This document shows, piece after piece, positions 7,981-16,054 of a stretch of 35,525 bases of DNA. The DNA lies in the NCBI GenBank assembly GCA_041920415.1, contig JBHGYD010000016.1, positions 1-35,525 of the forward strand, written 5' to 3'. The notes below the pieces were generated by a model. That model was not told where the DNA came from. It did no database searches and was given only the letters and a program-made list of their open reading frames with translations. The translations under genes and the position numbers were made by a program. Origin of the DNA: JBHGYD01 sp041920415. GTDB taxonomy: Bacteria > Bacillota > Bacilli > Bacillales > Anoxybacillaceae. The stretch's first letter is position 1, and every line of letters starts with the position of its first letter.

Positions 7981-8127
7981 ATGAGCGCCATTTTCGTTTA
8001 TATTTGCCTATGTGTTGTGGAGCTGATTGGAGCGCACATGGCCTTGAAGGCCGCACCAAAACTATTGAAAGAATATGATAACGAAAATGACCCATTTCAA
8101 ATGTTATTTCGCCAAAAAGCCGACTAA
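7981..8127 (+). CDS. Small membrane protein, 48 residues, unknown function
   Basis: A 48-codon frame with a strong ribosome binding site (AGGGAGGG, 8 bases before ATG) and a terminator overlapping its stop, which together argue for a real gene. The product begins MSAIFVYICLCVVELIGAHM, a single hydrophobic helix, followed by a short charged tail (KLLKEYDNENDP). I do not recognise the family. It is divergent from the ccpB-like gene and could be under its control. Confidence 0.7.
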   Translation: MSAIFVYICLCVVELIGAHMALKAAPKLLKEYDNENDPFQMLFRQKAD

Positions 8128-8140
8128 TTCGGCTTTTTGG
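8112..8140 (+). terminator. Terminator of the 48-residue ORF
   Basis: A perfect 12-bp stem (CCAAAAAGCCGA/TCGGCTTTTTGG) with loop CTAAT. The loop contains the TAA stop codon of the small gene. Confidence 0.85.
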
Positions 8141-8461
8141 CAGTGTCATGGAACAAAGACGGTTTTTCGCTTATAACGTTCGATTAAGCCATACATTTCT
8201 ATAAACAATTTCTCTATTTGCTGAATACTACCATATCACTTCATCAACGTTTCTCCAATCGTTCCTCAAAATAGTGAGGAACGATTTTTACTTCCCGAAA
8301 CGGTGGATAAAATGATCTTACTTACTTATTTCTGTTTCAGACTAGTTCTGTTAAGATTAATGTTAATGATACATAATTCAACATGAAACGTAACATTCCT
8401 ACTTTTATTCCGACTAACAGTATGACAACATCTTTTCTCGATGAGTAAGGGGGATCTTTAC
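8141..8461. other. Gene-free stretch with a strong hairpin
   Basis: No convincing coding frame. The notable element is a perfect 12-bp hairpin at 8257-8268/8275-8286 (AATCGTTCCTCA/TGAGGAACGATT, 6-base loop) followed by TTTA on the plus strand. It looks like an orphan terminator with no gene in front, either the relic of a lost gene or the end of a small RNA. The promoter of the following lipoprotein must lie after it, but I cannot define it. Confidence 0.45.
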
Positions 8462-9070
8462 ATGAAAAGAACCTATAAAACGTTAGCGGTTTCCCTGTTA
8501 GGAATCGCTCTTGTTTCTGGATGCGGAACGAAACAAGAAACAGAGAGAACAACCGCCAGCAACAAATCACAACAAGAAGTAGACAAACAAGAACAAACCA
8601 TTCGACTTTTAGAAAAGAAGCTATCCTATACAAAAGATGGAAAAACATATGAGGAAATGGCTTACCTCAAAACGAGTAAAAATCAAGGTTTTTCTCTCTA
8701 TGTGTTAAAAGGATGGGAGTTGGAAGCAGAGGAACCAAATTCAGATGTTTTGTTAAAGGATGATGATTTCGTCAGAATTCGTCTCATTCAACCGGAAGAT
8801 GGTGAAATGGATTATGCAAAACTCGTTGAAGAACAAGCGAAATCCGTTTCTTCCGACGCTTCTCGTCAAGATACAGACACTTTACAAGGATTTCTTCATC
8901 AAGCAGTTTGGTATAAGGCTTATACAAACGATACAGCTGTGAATGTGATTTGGGTGAAAGAAAAAACACCAATGATTGTCACGATTCAAACACCGCGCGA
9001 TCAAGAAGTGCTCGAGCCAATTTTCGCCATGCTAGAAACAATTGAGAAAACAAAAACTTCTAAACCATAA
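8462..9070 (+). CDS. Lipoprotein, unknown function (first half of an interrupted two-domain protein)
   Basis: A 202-residue secreted lipoprotein. The signal peptide ends in the lipobox VSGC (Cys about residue 20), followed by a polar linker and a domain of about 150 residues containing SKNQGFSLYVLKGW. The start ATG at 8462 has AAGGGGG in front. The family is unknown to me. Translation continues in the same frame after TAA TAG into a Pro/Ser/Thr-rich linker and a second, homologous domain (see the next feature), so this may be the surviving N-terminal half of an originally longer lipoprotein with a repeated domain. Confidence 0.75.
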   Translation: MKRTYKTLAVSLLGIALVSGCGTKQETERTTASNKSQQEVDKQEQTIRLLEKKLSYTKDGKTYEEMAYLKTSKNQGFSLYVLKGWELEAEEPNSDVLLKDDDFVRIRLIQPEDGEMDYAKLVEEQAKSVSSDASRQDTDTLQGFLHQAVWYKAYTNDTAVNVIWVKEKTPMIVTIQTPRDQEVLEPIFAMLETIEKTKTSKP

Positions 9071-9073
9071 TAG

Positions 9074-9678
9074 AAGGCAGCCAACCCTGACGAGCCAATT
9101 AGCTCTTCTGCGGTTGCGCATCCGTCTACAAAAACAATTACGTATACGGTAGAAGGAAAGGAAAAAAGTGCAACCGGCACGCTGTATACAAGCACCAATC
9201 AACCGTTCAGCTTATACTTGCTGCCACAAACTATCAAGCCGATGCCGTAGAACCGCATCTTGACCGCGTCTATGTAGCAAACGACGAACAATATTATATG
9301 GACATTGAGTTGCTTGATCGGGAAGTCGATTGGAATCAAGTTGAATTTGAAACTATGGAAAAGTTAAAGGCAGTCAATGGAAATGTCACAAAAACCATTT
9401 GGAATCAACCTGATTCGCTCTTATCAGGAATGACAATGTACCATGCGGATAACAAAGAAGATTGGGTGCAAGCTTTTATTATCAAAAATCATTCGGACTA
9501 TCCAAATATGCGGATCACCATTCATATGCCAAAAGATGATGTTCGCTTTTCCGAATTTCTTGCGATGGCAAGGACGGTTATGCAAAATAAAAAAAGTCTG
9601 CCCCAATTTATGGGGCAGACTTTCTGCTATCTTTTATTTTTTCTTTTTTTGATGTTGAGCTTTTGGCTGTTTCTTTAA
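9074..9678 (+). pseudogene. Broken second copy/domain of the lipoprotein
   Basis: Reading on in the lipoprotein frame after its tandem stops gives a linker (AANPDEPISSSAVAHPST) and then TNQPFSLYLL, which parallels the SKNQGFSLYVL of the first domain. Around 9220-9230 the frame breaks; the next frame continues with NYQADAVEPHLDRVYVANDE and the rest of the domain to EFLAMARTVMQNKK. There is no start codon, signal peptide or ribosome binding site of its own. The last residues run through the phoX terminator to a stop at 9678. Either a tandem duplicate lost its front end, or one two-domain gene acquired stops and a frameshift. Confidence 0.7.
9586..9623 (-). terminator. Terminator of phoX
   Basis: A perfect 12-bp stem (AAAGTCTGCCCC/GGGGCAGACTTT, 9593-9604/9612-9623, 7-base loop), followed on the minus strand by TTTTATTTT. 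Confidence 0.85.
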
Positions 9679-11592
9679 TTCTTCCTGAAGTTTTTGGATG
9701 TTCGGCAGTCCTTGGATATAACCAACAGCACCGGCTTGATCAATTCCATATGTTGCGTCAATGGCTTTTTTCACATCATCGATTTTTACTGCTGTCGGCG
9801 CAAAATTGTCTAATTCGTCTCCTGGATGCTGGAAATTGCTCATAACATAGCTAAATCCATTTCTGTTATCGACCGCTTGAAGTCCCGTTGCCTCTGCACC
9901 AGCCGGAATGGATAAAATGCGGGATAACTGTTTTGTATCAACGTTGTACGCCCATACAAAATTGTTAATATGTTGGCTGCTGTCTTCCCCGATAAACAAT
10001 GTACGATAATCGTCAGAGAAGCTTAAGTTGTCCGGACCCGCAATTTTATTCACGTTCGCTTTATTGCCGTAAGCGTCAGGTTGAGCTAAATCTTCGCCGA
10101 CAAGAAGCGCCTTCATAGAAACAGCTACATATCCGCTGTTAATCGGCTCACCAGCTGTGTTCTTTTGTCCTGGCTTTAAGCTTAGCTCGTAAACCGCACC
10201 AGCTTTCATTTTCGGGAATTGAATGTGATCCGTCGGGTCTTGATCGTTTTTCTCCATGCCTTTGCTAATATCAGAAATCGCCACATACACTTTTTTGTCT
10301 TTCGCGTTCACCGCTAAGCCTTCCATTTTATTAAACTCGCTTGTTGCCCCTAACATCGCTGCGTAACGTCGCGTTTCTAAGAATGCCGCAGCTTTTTCCA
10401 TCCCCGGCTTCAGTTTCAAGTATTCTACTTTACCATAGTTGGTGTTCTGACCTGAGTATTGCTTAACAGGGATAAAACCTTCTTTCGGCACATCGGACAC
10501 TTCAAAAATATCGCTGAATTTAATGCCTTTATCAATGATACGTTTAATTTCTTTATCTGTCGCATGTCCAAGTTTAATCCATTCTAAATTGCCAGCGCCG
10601 CCGTTTTCTGCGCTTGTTTGCGTAAATTTCGCCGCATATAATGTGCCCGCTGACAAATCACGCGGTTTATCAGCCACGTACATAAACAGCGTTGTATATT
10701 CACCGTCGTCTCCAAAGTAAGCGGTACGCTCATCCGGCATGACAACCATCAATTCATTGGAACGACGTCCAGTACTATAATGTTTCACAACGCGCGTCAT
10801 TCCATCAGCATTGACCATCACTTCAGGAATAAAGCCGTAATAATAAGGATTTGCTTTTTTCTCATCATCAAAATATAGCTTTGCAAAATCTTTTAAATGA
10901 GCTGTTGATTGACTGAGCTTATCTGGTGTATCAAATTCAAATGAACGGGCATCAGGCTCATATTCCTCTGAACCTAAGTGCGTATTCCACGGCGTTAACG
11001 AGCCGTTGCACGGCACCCATAAACCGTTTACCGTTGAAAAGTCAATTTTGTCAACAGTTGAAACCTTTAACTCTCCTGTTTTCATATTTTGATGCAGTTT
11101 CGTTAACGTCATCGAAGCCGGCACGCGGCGCCATGCCGGATTTCCCGCGTTGTCCAGCGAATCATATTCATAATGGGAAACAAGATACAAAGAACCGTCT
11201 TTCATTGGACGAAGCAAGCTGTTCGCATCAGGCGCATCAGACACATAATGAACAGGTTTTCCGTCTACGGATTTGTCCGTAATTGGGTCACCATAATAAT
11301 CCGTTGGTGTACCTGCTGAGAAAGTTTCGCCATTAGACATTTTAAACGTATCCGTTGTCTTAAAAAGCTGCTTATATGTAAGCGGGAATTTTTTTGTTTT
11401 TCCATCCGTATACTTTACAACAACTGAAGCTGTTGTAAATGGTTTGCTCATTTCTTCAGCGGTAGTTGGTACTCTCGAATCACTAAATGAGATCGATTCC
11501 ACCTTTACTTCTTTTGTCGCGGCTTGAGAGGGATGCAATGCCGGCACCATAATTCCAAGAGCTAAAGCAACAGCAATTCCTTTCTTTTTCAT
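9634..11592 (-). CDS. phoX: Secreted alkaline phosphatase, PhoX family (DUF839)
   Basis: A 652-residue exported protein. It has an N-terminal signal peptide (KKK, hydrophobic core, cleavage probably after PSQA). The segment GLWVPCNGSLTPWNTHLGSE corresponds to the PhoX motif around the Fe/Ca cofactor site, and LSFSDDYRTLFIGEDS is also characteristic of the family beta-propeller. PhoX enzymes release phosphate from organic phosphoesters outside the cell. The lysine-rich C-terminus (QHQKKKK) may aid wall binding. A Pho box lies upstream, so induction under phosphate starvation is likely. Two ATGs are in tandem after AAGGAGG; the second gives better spacing (6 bases). Confidence 0.85.
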   Translation of the reverse strand: MKKKGIAVALALGIMVPALHPSQAATKEVKVESISFSDSRVPTTAEEMSKPFTTASVVVKYTDGKTKKFPLTYKQLFKTTDTFKMSNGETFSAGTPTDYYGDPITDKSVDGKPVHYVSDAPDANSLLRPMKDGSLYLVSHYEYDSLDNAGNPAWRRVPASMTLTKLHQNMKTGELKVSTVDKIDFSTVNGLWVPCNGSLTPWNTHLGSEEYEPDARSFEFDTPDKLSQSTAHLKDFAKLYFDDEKKANPYYYGFIPEVMVNADGMTRVVKHYSTGRRSNELMVVMPDERTAYFGDDGEYTTLFMYVADKPRDLSAGTLYAAKFTQTSAENGGAGNLEWIKLGHATDKEIKRIIDKGIKFSDIFEVSDVPKEGFIPVKQYSGQNTNYGKVEYLKLKPGMEKAAAFLETRRYAAMLGATSEFNKMEGLAVNAKDKKVYVAISDISKGMEKNDQDPTDHIQFPKMKAGAVYELSLKPGQKNTAGEPINSGYVAVSMKALLVGEDLAQPDAYGNKANVNKIAGPDNLSFSDDYRTLFIGEDSSQHINNFVWAYNVDTKQLSRILSIPAGAEATGLQAVDNRNGFSYVMSNFQHPGDELDNFAPTAVKIDDVKKAIDATYGIDQAGAVGYIQGLPNIQKLQEELKKQPKAQHQKKKK

Positions 11593-11657
11593 CATCTTCC
11601 TCCTTGTAATAAGAATAAGTATCCTATTCTCTATTTAACAGAATAATTATTAAAATA

Positions 11658-11696
11658 TTTTAATAGATTGGTAAATTAAATGTTAATTTATGTAAA
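11658..11696 (-). promoter_or_regulatory. Pho box (PhoP-binding repeats) of phoX
   Basis: On the gene strand four TTAACA-like hexamers follow each other: TTTACA, TTAACA, TTTACC and TTAAAA, starting at 11696, 11686, 11675 and 11663 (periods 10, 11 and 12). This matches the Bacillus PhoP recognition pattern TT(A/C/T)ACA with 5+/-2-base gaps, although the fourth copy is weak. It lies 66-104 bases before the start codon. Confidence 0.75.
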
Positions 11697-11725
11697 AATA
11701 ATCACCGTCTTTTATGAAGGAATTG

Positions 11726-12104
11726 TTATTCTCTAGGAAAAAAGCGACCGTCTATTCGGTCGCCTGTCGATCGTTTCAAGTCAATTCGCTTTTTCACTGT
11801 CTCCACGTCAATTAATCCGCCTAACAAACCACCGACAATCGTTTTTCCTACCATTAAATACGCGATATTCGTGAGATGATTAGCTGTTTTCAACGGATTT
11901 TCCGGCAAATAAAGCAGCTTAGACCCTAAAGCTGCACCGCCTATCGCGCCAATAGACAACCCAAATTACTTTATCAAAAGGAATTCTGTCTTTATTTCTC
12001 GTATACAAATAAACTCTAAAACCAATAAAATACGCTAATGTCTCAAAAAATAAATGCGCATGAATCGAAACTGGACCAACCTTAATAAAAACGAGCCCCC
12101 CATA
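11726..12104 (-). pseudogene. Broken prolipoprotein diacylglyceryl transferase-like gene
   Basis: Remnant of an Lgt-like membrane protein. The first part reads VFIKVGPVSIHAHLFFETLA and then a hydrophobic segment; near 11958 the frame shifts and continues with IGAIGGAALGSKLLYL and GKTIVGGLLGGLIDVE, both typical of the Lgt family. A good ribosome binding site (GAGGGG) and an ATG lie at about 12102, but the run of six G after it puts the gene out of frame. The C-terminal half is missing: after KRSTGD the sequence jumps straight into the terminator. So there are at least two frameshifts and one internal deletion. Not the housekeeping lgt. Confidence 0.7.
11738..11763 (-). terminator. Terminator at the end of the Lgt-like remnant
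   Basis: Stem GCGACCG/CGGTCGC (11744-11750/11757-11763) with loop AATAGA and six T on the minus strand. The deleted gene has kept its terminator. Confidence 0.85.
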
Positions 12105-12286
12105 TCACCCCTCTTTCCAAAAAACTCTTTTTGATCGTACTACAAAAAATTGGTTATAGTTTTTAAATATCTTGATAATTACTCTTACTTATAAAATTAT
12201 TGTAATTAATTTACTTTATTTTAATTATTTTCCCTAAAAATATGATATGATGAATAATGGTGTTTATTAAGAAAGGGGGATTTTTT

Positions 12287-15200
12287 ATGTCTTTTATCAC
12301 AAAATGGGCTTTTCGCAACAAAGCAGCTGTCGCTTTGATGGCAACGTTAGTACTCATCATGGGAATCGTGAGTTATATGCGATTGCCGATGGAGTTTTTG
12401 CCTCCTGCTGATCAGCCGTTTATCTCTATTGTGGTGATGGGGCAAGGGGTAGATTCCAACACGATGGAAGATCAAGTGACCAAACCAATTGAAAATGCTG
12501 TTGTCACCGTGCAAGGAAAGCGAAACATTTTTTCCACTACCGGAGACGGTTTTTCGAAAATTGATGTTTATTTCGAACCAAAAACCGATAAAAAAGAAGC
12601 AAAGCAGGCGATTCAAGAAGCACTTAACAGCGTAAACCTCCCACCAAACGTAACGAAGCCTACCATTGTCCAATTAAACACCTCCATGATTCCAATCGCT
12701 GACGTAGCCATTACCTTTGATGACGGCGTTACTCCAAGCAATCTCGAATTTGCCAAAGAAAAACTTGTTCCCTATTTCAAAGACATTAAAGGAGTAGCGA
12801 GCATCCAGACATACGGAACTGTAGACTCCTATGTTTCCGTACAATTAGATAATGAAGCGATGATGAAAAAACAAGTCGCTCTGCAACATGTCATGACCGC
12901 TCTCCAAGGACAAAATATCGCATTAGCCGTTGGCGAAAAAACGATTGACGGTAAAGCAAGCAATATTAAAGTACTAGGTGATGTGAACGATCTCGAAGAT
13001 TTAAAGAAGTTGACCGTCGCTCCCAACGTAGCGCTTGGCGATATTGCGACGATTGAAGTAAAAAAACCGCAAAACACCATTACACACATTAACGGTAAGG
13101 ACGGTCTTTTGTTCATTGTAACAAAAGACGGCAACTCCAACGCCGTAAGTATTGCTAAGAAAATAAGGGAAACCATAAAAGACATTAATAAAAAATACAA
13201 CAATGTTCAAGCAACTGTTATTTTAGCAACCGCAGACATGATTGAAAATTCCGTCTACAGCATGATGAAAGAAGTATTAATTGGCGCATTGTTCGCTACG
13301 ATTGTCATTATGCTGTTTCTAAGAAACGTTCGCTCGACATTGATTACGATTGTTTCCATTCCGTTATCTTTATGCTTCACATTATTTTTATTAGCTCTAT
13401 CTGGAATCACATTAAACATTTTAACGCTTGGCGGCGTAGCTGTTGCCGTCGGTCGTCTTGTTGATGACAGCATCGTTGTGATTGAGAATATTTTCCGAAG
13501 AATGCAGACAGAAAAAATTTCCCGAGAGTTGGTTATTGAGGCAACAAAGGAAGTCGGAGCTGCGATTACTTCATCGACGTTAACAACGGTTGCTGTGTTC
13601 CTTCCAATCGGCTTAGTAAACGGAGGATTGCAAGAATTTTTGCTTCCATTCGCGCTTACCATCACTTATTCTTTATTAGCTTCACTCATCGTAGCACTAA
13701 CAGTCGTCCCTCTTATGAGCGCTGGGCTGCTGAAAAAACAAAAGCTTCCGAAACATAAAAAGGCTTCGTATTTCCCTAAGCTATTAACGTGGTCATTAAA
13801 TCATAAATGGGTCGTTCTCCTTTTGTCCTTTGTTATGTTCGCCGGCTCCATTACAGCTTACTTTGTCATGCCGAAAGGAACGGTCGATAAATCGCAAAAC
13901 GATTTTATAGATATATCATTAAGTTATCCGAATGATACACCGATGGATAAAGTAAAAGAGAGCACAATTGAATTGGAGAAATTTGTATTAAAACAAAAAG
14001 GCGTTAAATATACGTACACACAGCTTGGAAACACACCGGATGCGGTGAAATACGGCGATGTTCGTCCGCCAACAACCGCTTTCATTATGGCAATCTTAGA
14101 AGACGGGGCAGATGACAAAAAATTTATTAAGAAAATCGAAACACAAAAACAAAAATACCCTGGCGCAGAGTTAAAAGCGAATCCTTCTTCGCTGATGGGA
14201 GCAAGCAGCACAGAAATTACGATTGACATCATGGGTGACCGATTAGAAGACATTGAAAAAACTGCCGCAAAAGTGAAAGAAAAAATTCGAGACATTGACG
14301 GCGTTGAATCGGTTGTTACAAACGAAGAAGAGAAAAAGACGGTTTATTCTTTAGTCGTCGATCCTTCTCAAGCAAAGACCGAACAAGTGGCGCAACAATT
14401 AGGAGTGATGTTAAATCAAACGCCAATCGGCACGATTAAAGTTGACGGGCAACAAACTCCTGTATTGCTAGAACCAATTCTCGAACCAAAAACAGCGAAA
14501 GATCTAAAAAATATTCCAATTGCCACGCCATTAGGAATTGTTCCTGTCGCAAAACTCGCTTCGTTAGAAAAATCGGAAAAACCGACAAACGTTTTCCATA
14601 AAGACGGGGATCAATACATCCGAGTAACGGCAAAAGTCAATCCAAAAAAACTGTCGGTTATTACAAAAGAAATAAACAAGGCGATTTTCGGTGAAAGGCC
14701 TGGCAAAGGAATGAAACTGCCGGACAACGTCAATGTATATGTAGGAGGTGCAAGCGCCCAGCAAGCCGATGACTTCACGGACTTGTTTATGGCAATGCTT
14801 GCTTCGATCGGAATTGTCTTCTTAATTATGGTGATCACATTTAAGACTATTCGTGCCCCTATCGCCATCTTATTCTCTTTACCGCTTGCGGCGGTCGGAG
14901 CGATTTTAGGCTTGTTAATCAGCGGCATTTCCGTTGAAGTCACGGCTCTACTTGGTGGTCTAATGTTGATCGGTATTGTCGTCACAAACGCGATCGTGCT
15001 GTTAGACCGAGTAAAACAAAACGAACAGTCGATGATCATTCGCGAGGCGATTGTCGAAGCGGCAACGACAAGGATGAGGCCAATTTTTATGACCGCCATC
15101 GCAACCATTTGCGCGATGCTGCCTTTACTATTCAAGGAATCGGAAACAGGAAGTCTCGTCTCTGCAAGTCTTGCCGTCGTCGTCATCGGCGGACTAAGCG

Positions 15201-15313
15201 TCGCTACTCTTTTAACGCTTGTCGTGATCCCGGTTGTCTACGAACTACTTCATTTTAAAAAGTCAAAAAAACAACGGTTGCAAAAAGAACAACAACCAAC
15301 CATTTTGGCATAA
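12287..15313 (+). CDS. RND-family efflux pump (SwrC/AcrB-like)
   Basis: A 1008-residue inner-membrane pump of the resistance-nodulation-division superfamily, most like B. subtilis SwrC (YerP), which exports surfactin and other amphiphiles. It has two repeats, each with one membrane helix followed by a large outer domain and about five further helices. The start of helix 4 carries the proton-relay pair in GRLVDDSIVVIENIFRR; the second half shows GIVVTNAIVLLDRV. The N-terminus FRNKAAVALMATLV is family-like. No membrane fusion protein is adjacent, as is usual for Gram-positive members. An in-frame ATG 30 bases upstream lacks a ribosome binding site; the ATG at 12287 has AAGGGGG at about 8 bases. 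Confidence 0.88.
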   Translation: MSFITKWAFRNKAAVALMATLVLIMGIVSYMRLPMEFLPPADQPFISIVVMGQGVDSNTMEDQVTKPIENAVVTVQGKRNIFSTTGDGFSKIDVYFEPKTDKKEAKQAIQEALNSVNLPPNVTKPTIVQLNTSMIPIADVAITFDDGVTPSNLEFAKEKLVPYFKDIKGVASIQTYGTVDSYVSVQLDNEAMMKKQVALQHVMTALQGQNIALAVGEKTIDGKASNIKVLGDVNDLEDLKKLTVAPNVALGDIATIEVKKPQNTITHINGKDGLLFIVTKDGNSNAVSIAKKIRETIKDINKKYNNVQATVILATADMIENSVYSMMKEVLIGALFATIVIMLFLRNVRSTLITIVSIPLSLCFTLFLLALSGITLNILTLGGVAVAVGRLVDDSIVVIENIFRRMQTEKISRELVIEATKEVGAAITSSTLTTVAVFLPIGLVNGGLQEFLLPFALTITYSLLASLIVALTVVPLMSAGLLKKQKLPKHKKASYFPKLLTWSLNHKWVVLLLSFVMFAGSITAYFVMPKGTVDKSQNDFIDISLSYPNDTPMDKVKESTIELEKFVLKQKGVKYTYTQLGNTPDAVKYGDVRPPTTAFIMAILEDGADDKKFIKKIETQKQKYPGAELKANPSSLMGASSTEITIDIMGDRLEDIEKTAAKVKEKIRDIDGVESVVTNEEEKKTVYSLVVDPSQAKTEQVAQQLGVMLNQTPIGTIKVDGQQTPVLLEPILEPKTAKDLKNIPIATPLGIVPVAKLASLEKSEKPTNVFHKDGDQYIRVTAKVNPKKLSVITKEINKAIFGERPGKGMKLPDNVNVYVGGASAQQADDFTDLFMAMLASIGIVFLIMVITFKTIRAPIAILFSLPLAAVGAILGLLISGISVEVTALLGGLMLIGIVVTNAIVLLDRVKQNEQSMIIREAIVEAATTRMRPIFMTAIATICAMLPLLFKESETGSLVSASLAVVVIGGLSVATLLTLVVIPVVYELLHFKKSKKQRLQKEQQPTILA

Positions 15314-15323
15314 AAACAATGGT

Positions 15324-15353
15324 AAAAGCCAGCCTGTTATATGGCTGGCTTTT
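15324..15353 (+). terminator. Terminator of the RND pump gene
   Basis: A perfect 11-bp stem (AAAAGCCAGCC/GGCTGGCTTTT) with an 8-base loop, ending in TTTT, 10 bases after the stop. Confidence 0.85.
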
Positions 15354-15476
15354 GCATTATATTTCCTCTTCCGCTCTACATACAGATTTTCCTATTTTCT
15401 CTCACTTCTTATGAATTCCTCAGCCTTTTCTTCTATTACCGAGTAATTACAAATCGAGAAATCTTTTAGATCGTTC

Positions 15477-15887
15477 CTATCCTTCCATCGCAACTCGTTT
15501 TCTTGCTCTTCGTTTCATCATTAACATTTGAAATGATATAGCTAACCCCGTTCCTGTAAGCACTAAAGTTCCTATAGAACTAATGAGCCCGATGGGACCT
15601 GTATGAAGTTCACGAATGATTCTTTGCAAAGAATGAATCTCTCCCCCTTGTCCGTTCAAAAAGCCTTCTCTAAACTGTTCCATATCCGAAAGTGCAACAA
15701 CATTTCCGTTTTGCGGATTCACTAGAAATTTTTGATTATTAAAATCCGTAGACTCCCCTATACTCTCGATTCTTTCGCCACGTTCATGTCCATTAAAATA
15801 CATCACCATTCCTGTTAACGATTCAATGAATAAAAATAATGAAGCAATCACTCCAATCCAAAAATGTACTTTCCTCATGGTTTTCAT
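15477..15887 (-). CDS. Short PepSY-associated membrane protein
   Basis: A 136-residue protein with two membrane helices: about 8-30 (FWIGVIASLFLFIESLTGMVMYF) split by a loop of about 70 residues from a second one at about 102-124. The N-terminal KVHFWIGVIASLFL and the HTGPIG motif before helix 2 are typical of PepSY-associated TM proteins; most relatives are two to three times longer and carry PepSY domains, so this is a compact form. The ATG has AAGGAGG at 9 bases. It lies just downstream of the efflux two-component genes but has its own promoter, with the same TTAAG repeats as the efflux operon, so it probably belongs to that regulon. Confidence 0.7.
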   Translation of the reverse strand: MKTMRKVHFWIGVIASLFLFIESLTGMVMYFNGHERGERIESIGESTDFNNQKFLVNPQNGNVVALSDMEQFREGFLNGQGGEIHSLQRIIRELHTGPIGLISSIGTLVLTGTGLAISFQMLMMKRRARKRVAMEG

Positions 15888-15952
15888 TGATTTTATCCTC
15901 CTTTTCCTCCGTAACTTAGTTTAAAGAATTAGCTCTATTAATTGATAAACCT

Positions 15953-15984
15953 AGTATGAACAATATTCCTTAATTTTCTCTTAA
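15953..15984 (-). promoter_or_regulatory. Regulator-type promoter of the PepSY gene (TTAAG repeats)
   Basis: On the minus strand TTAAG (15980-15984), 6 bases, TTAAG (15969-15973), 10 bases, then CATACT (-10-like, 15953-15958). No good -35 exists; the direct repeat with an 11-base period occupies that place, as with OmpR-family activators. The same layout occurs at 20881-20912. Confidence 0.6.
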
Positions 15985-16002
15985 GAAACTTCCTAACTTA
16001 TT

Positions 16003-16040
16003 GAAAAAAGAAAACACTCCGCATCATGCAAGAGTGTTTT
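16003..16040 (-). terminator. Terminator of the efflux/two-component operon
   Basis: Stem AAAACACTC/GAGTGTTTT (16011-16019/16032-16040) with a 12-base loop, followed by CTTTTTT on the minus strand. It lies 14 bases after the histidine kinase stop codon. Confidence 0.8.
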
Positions 16041-16054
16041 TGTAAGATAATCTT

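Noticed and set aside
14611..15186. 191-codon minus-strand frame inside the RND pump
   Set aside because: Antisense shadow of a well-supported pump gene; no ribosome binding site and no family resemblance.
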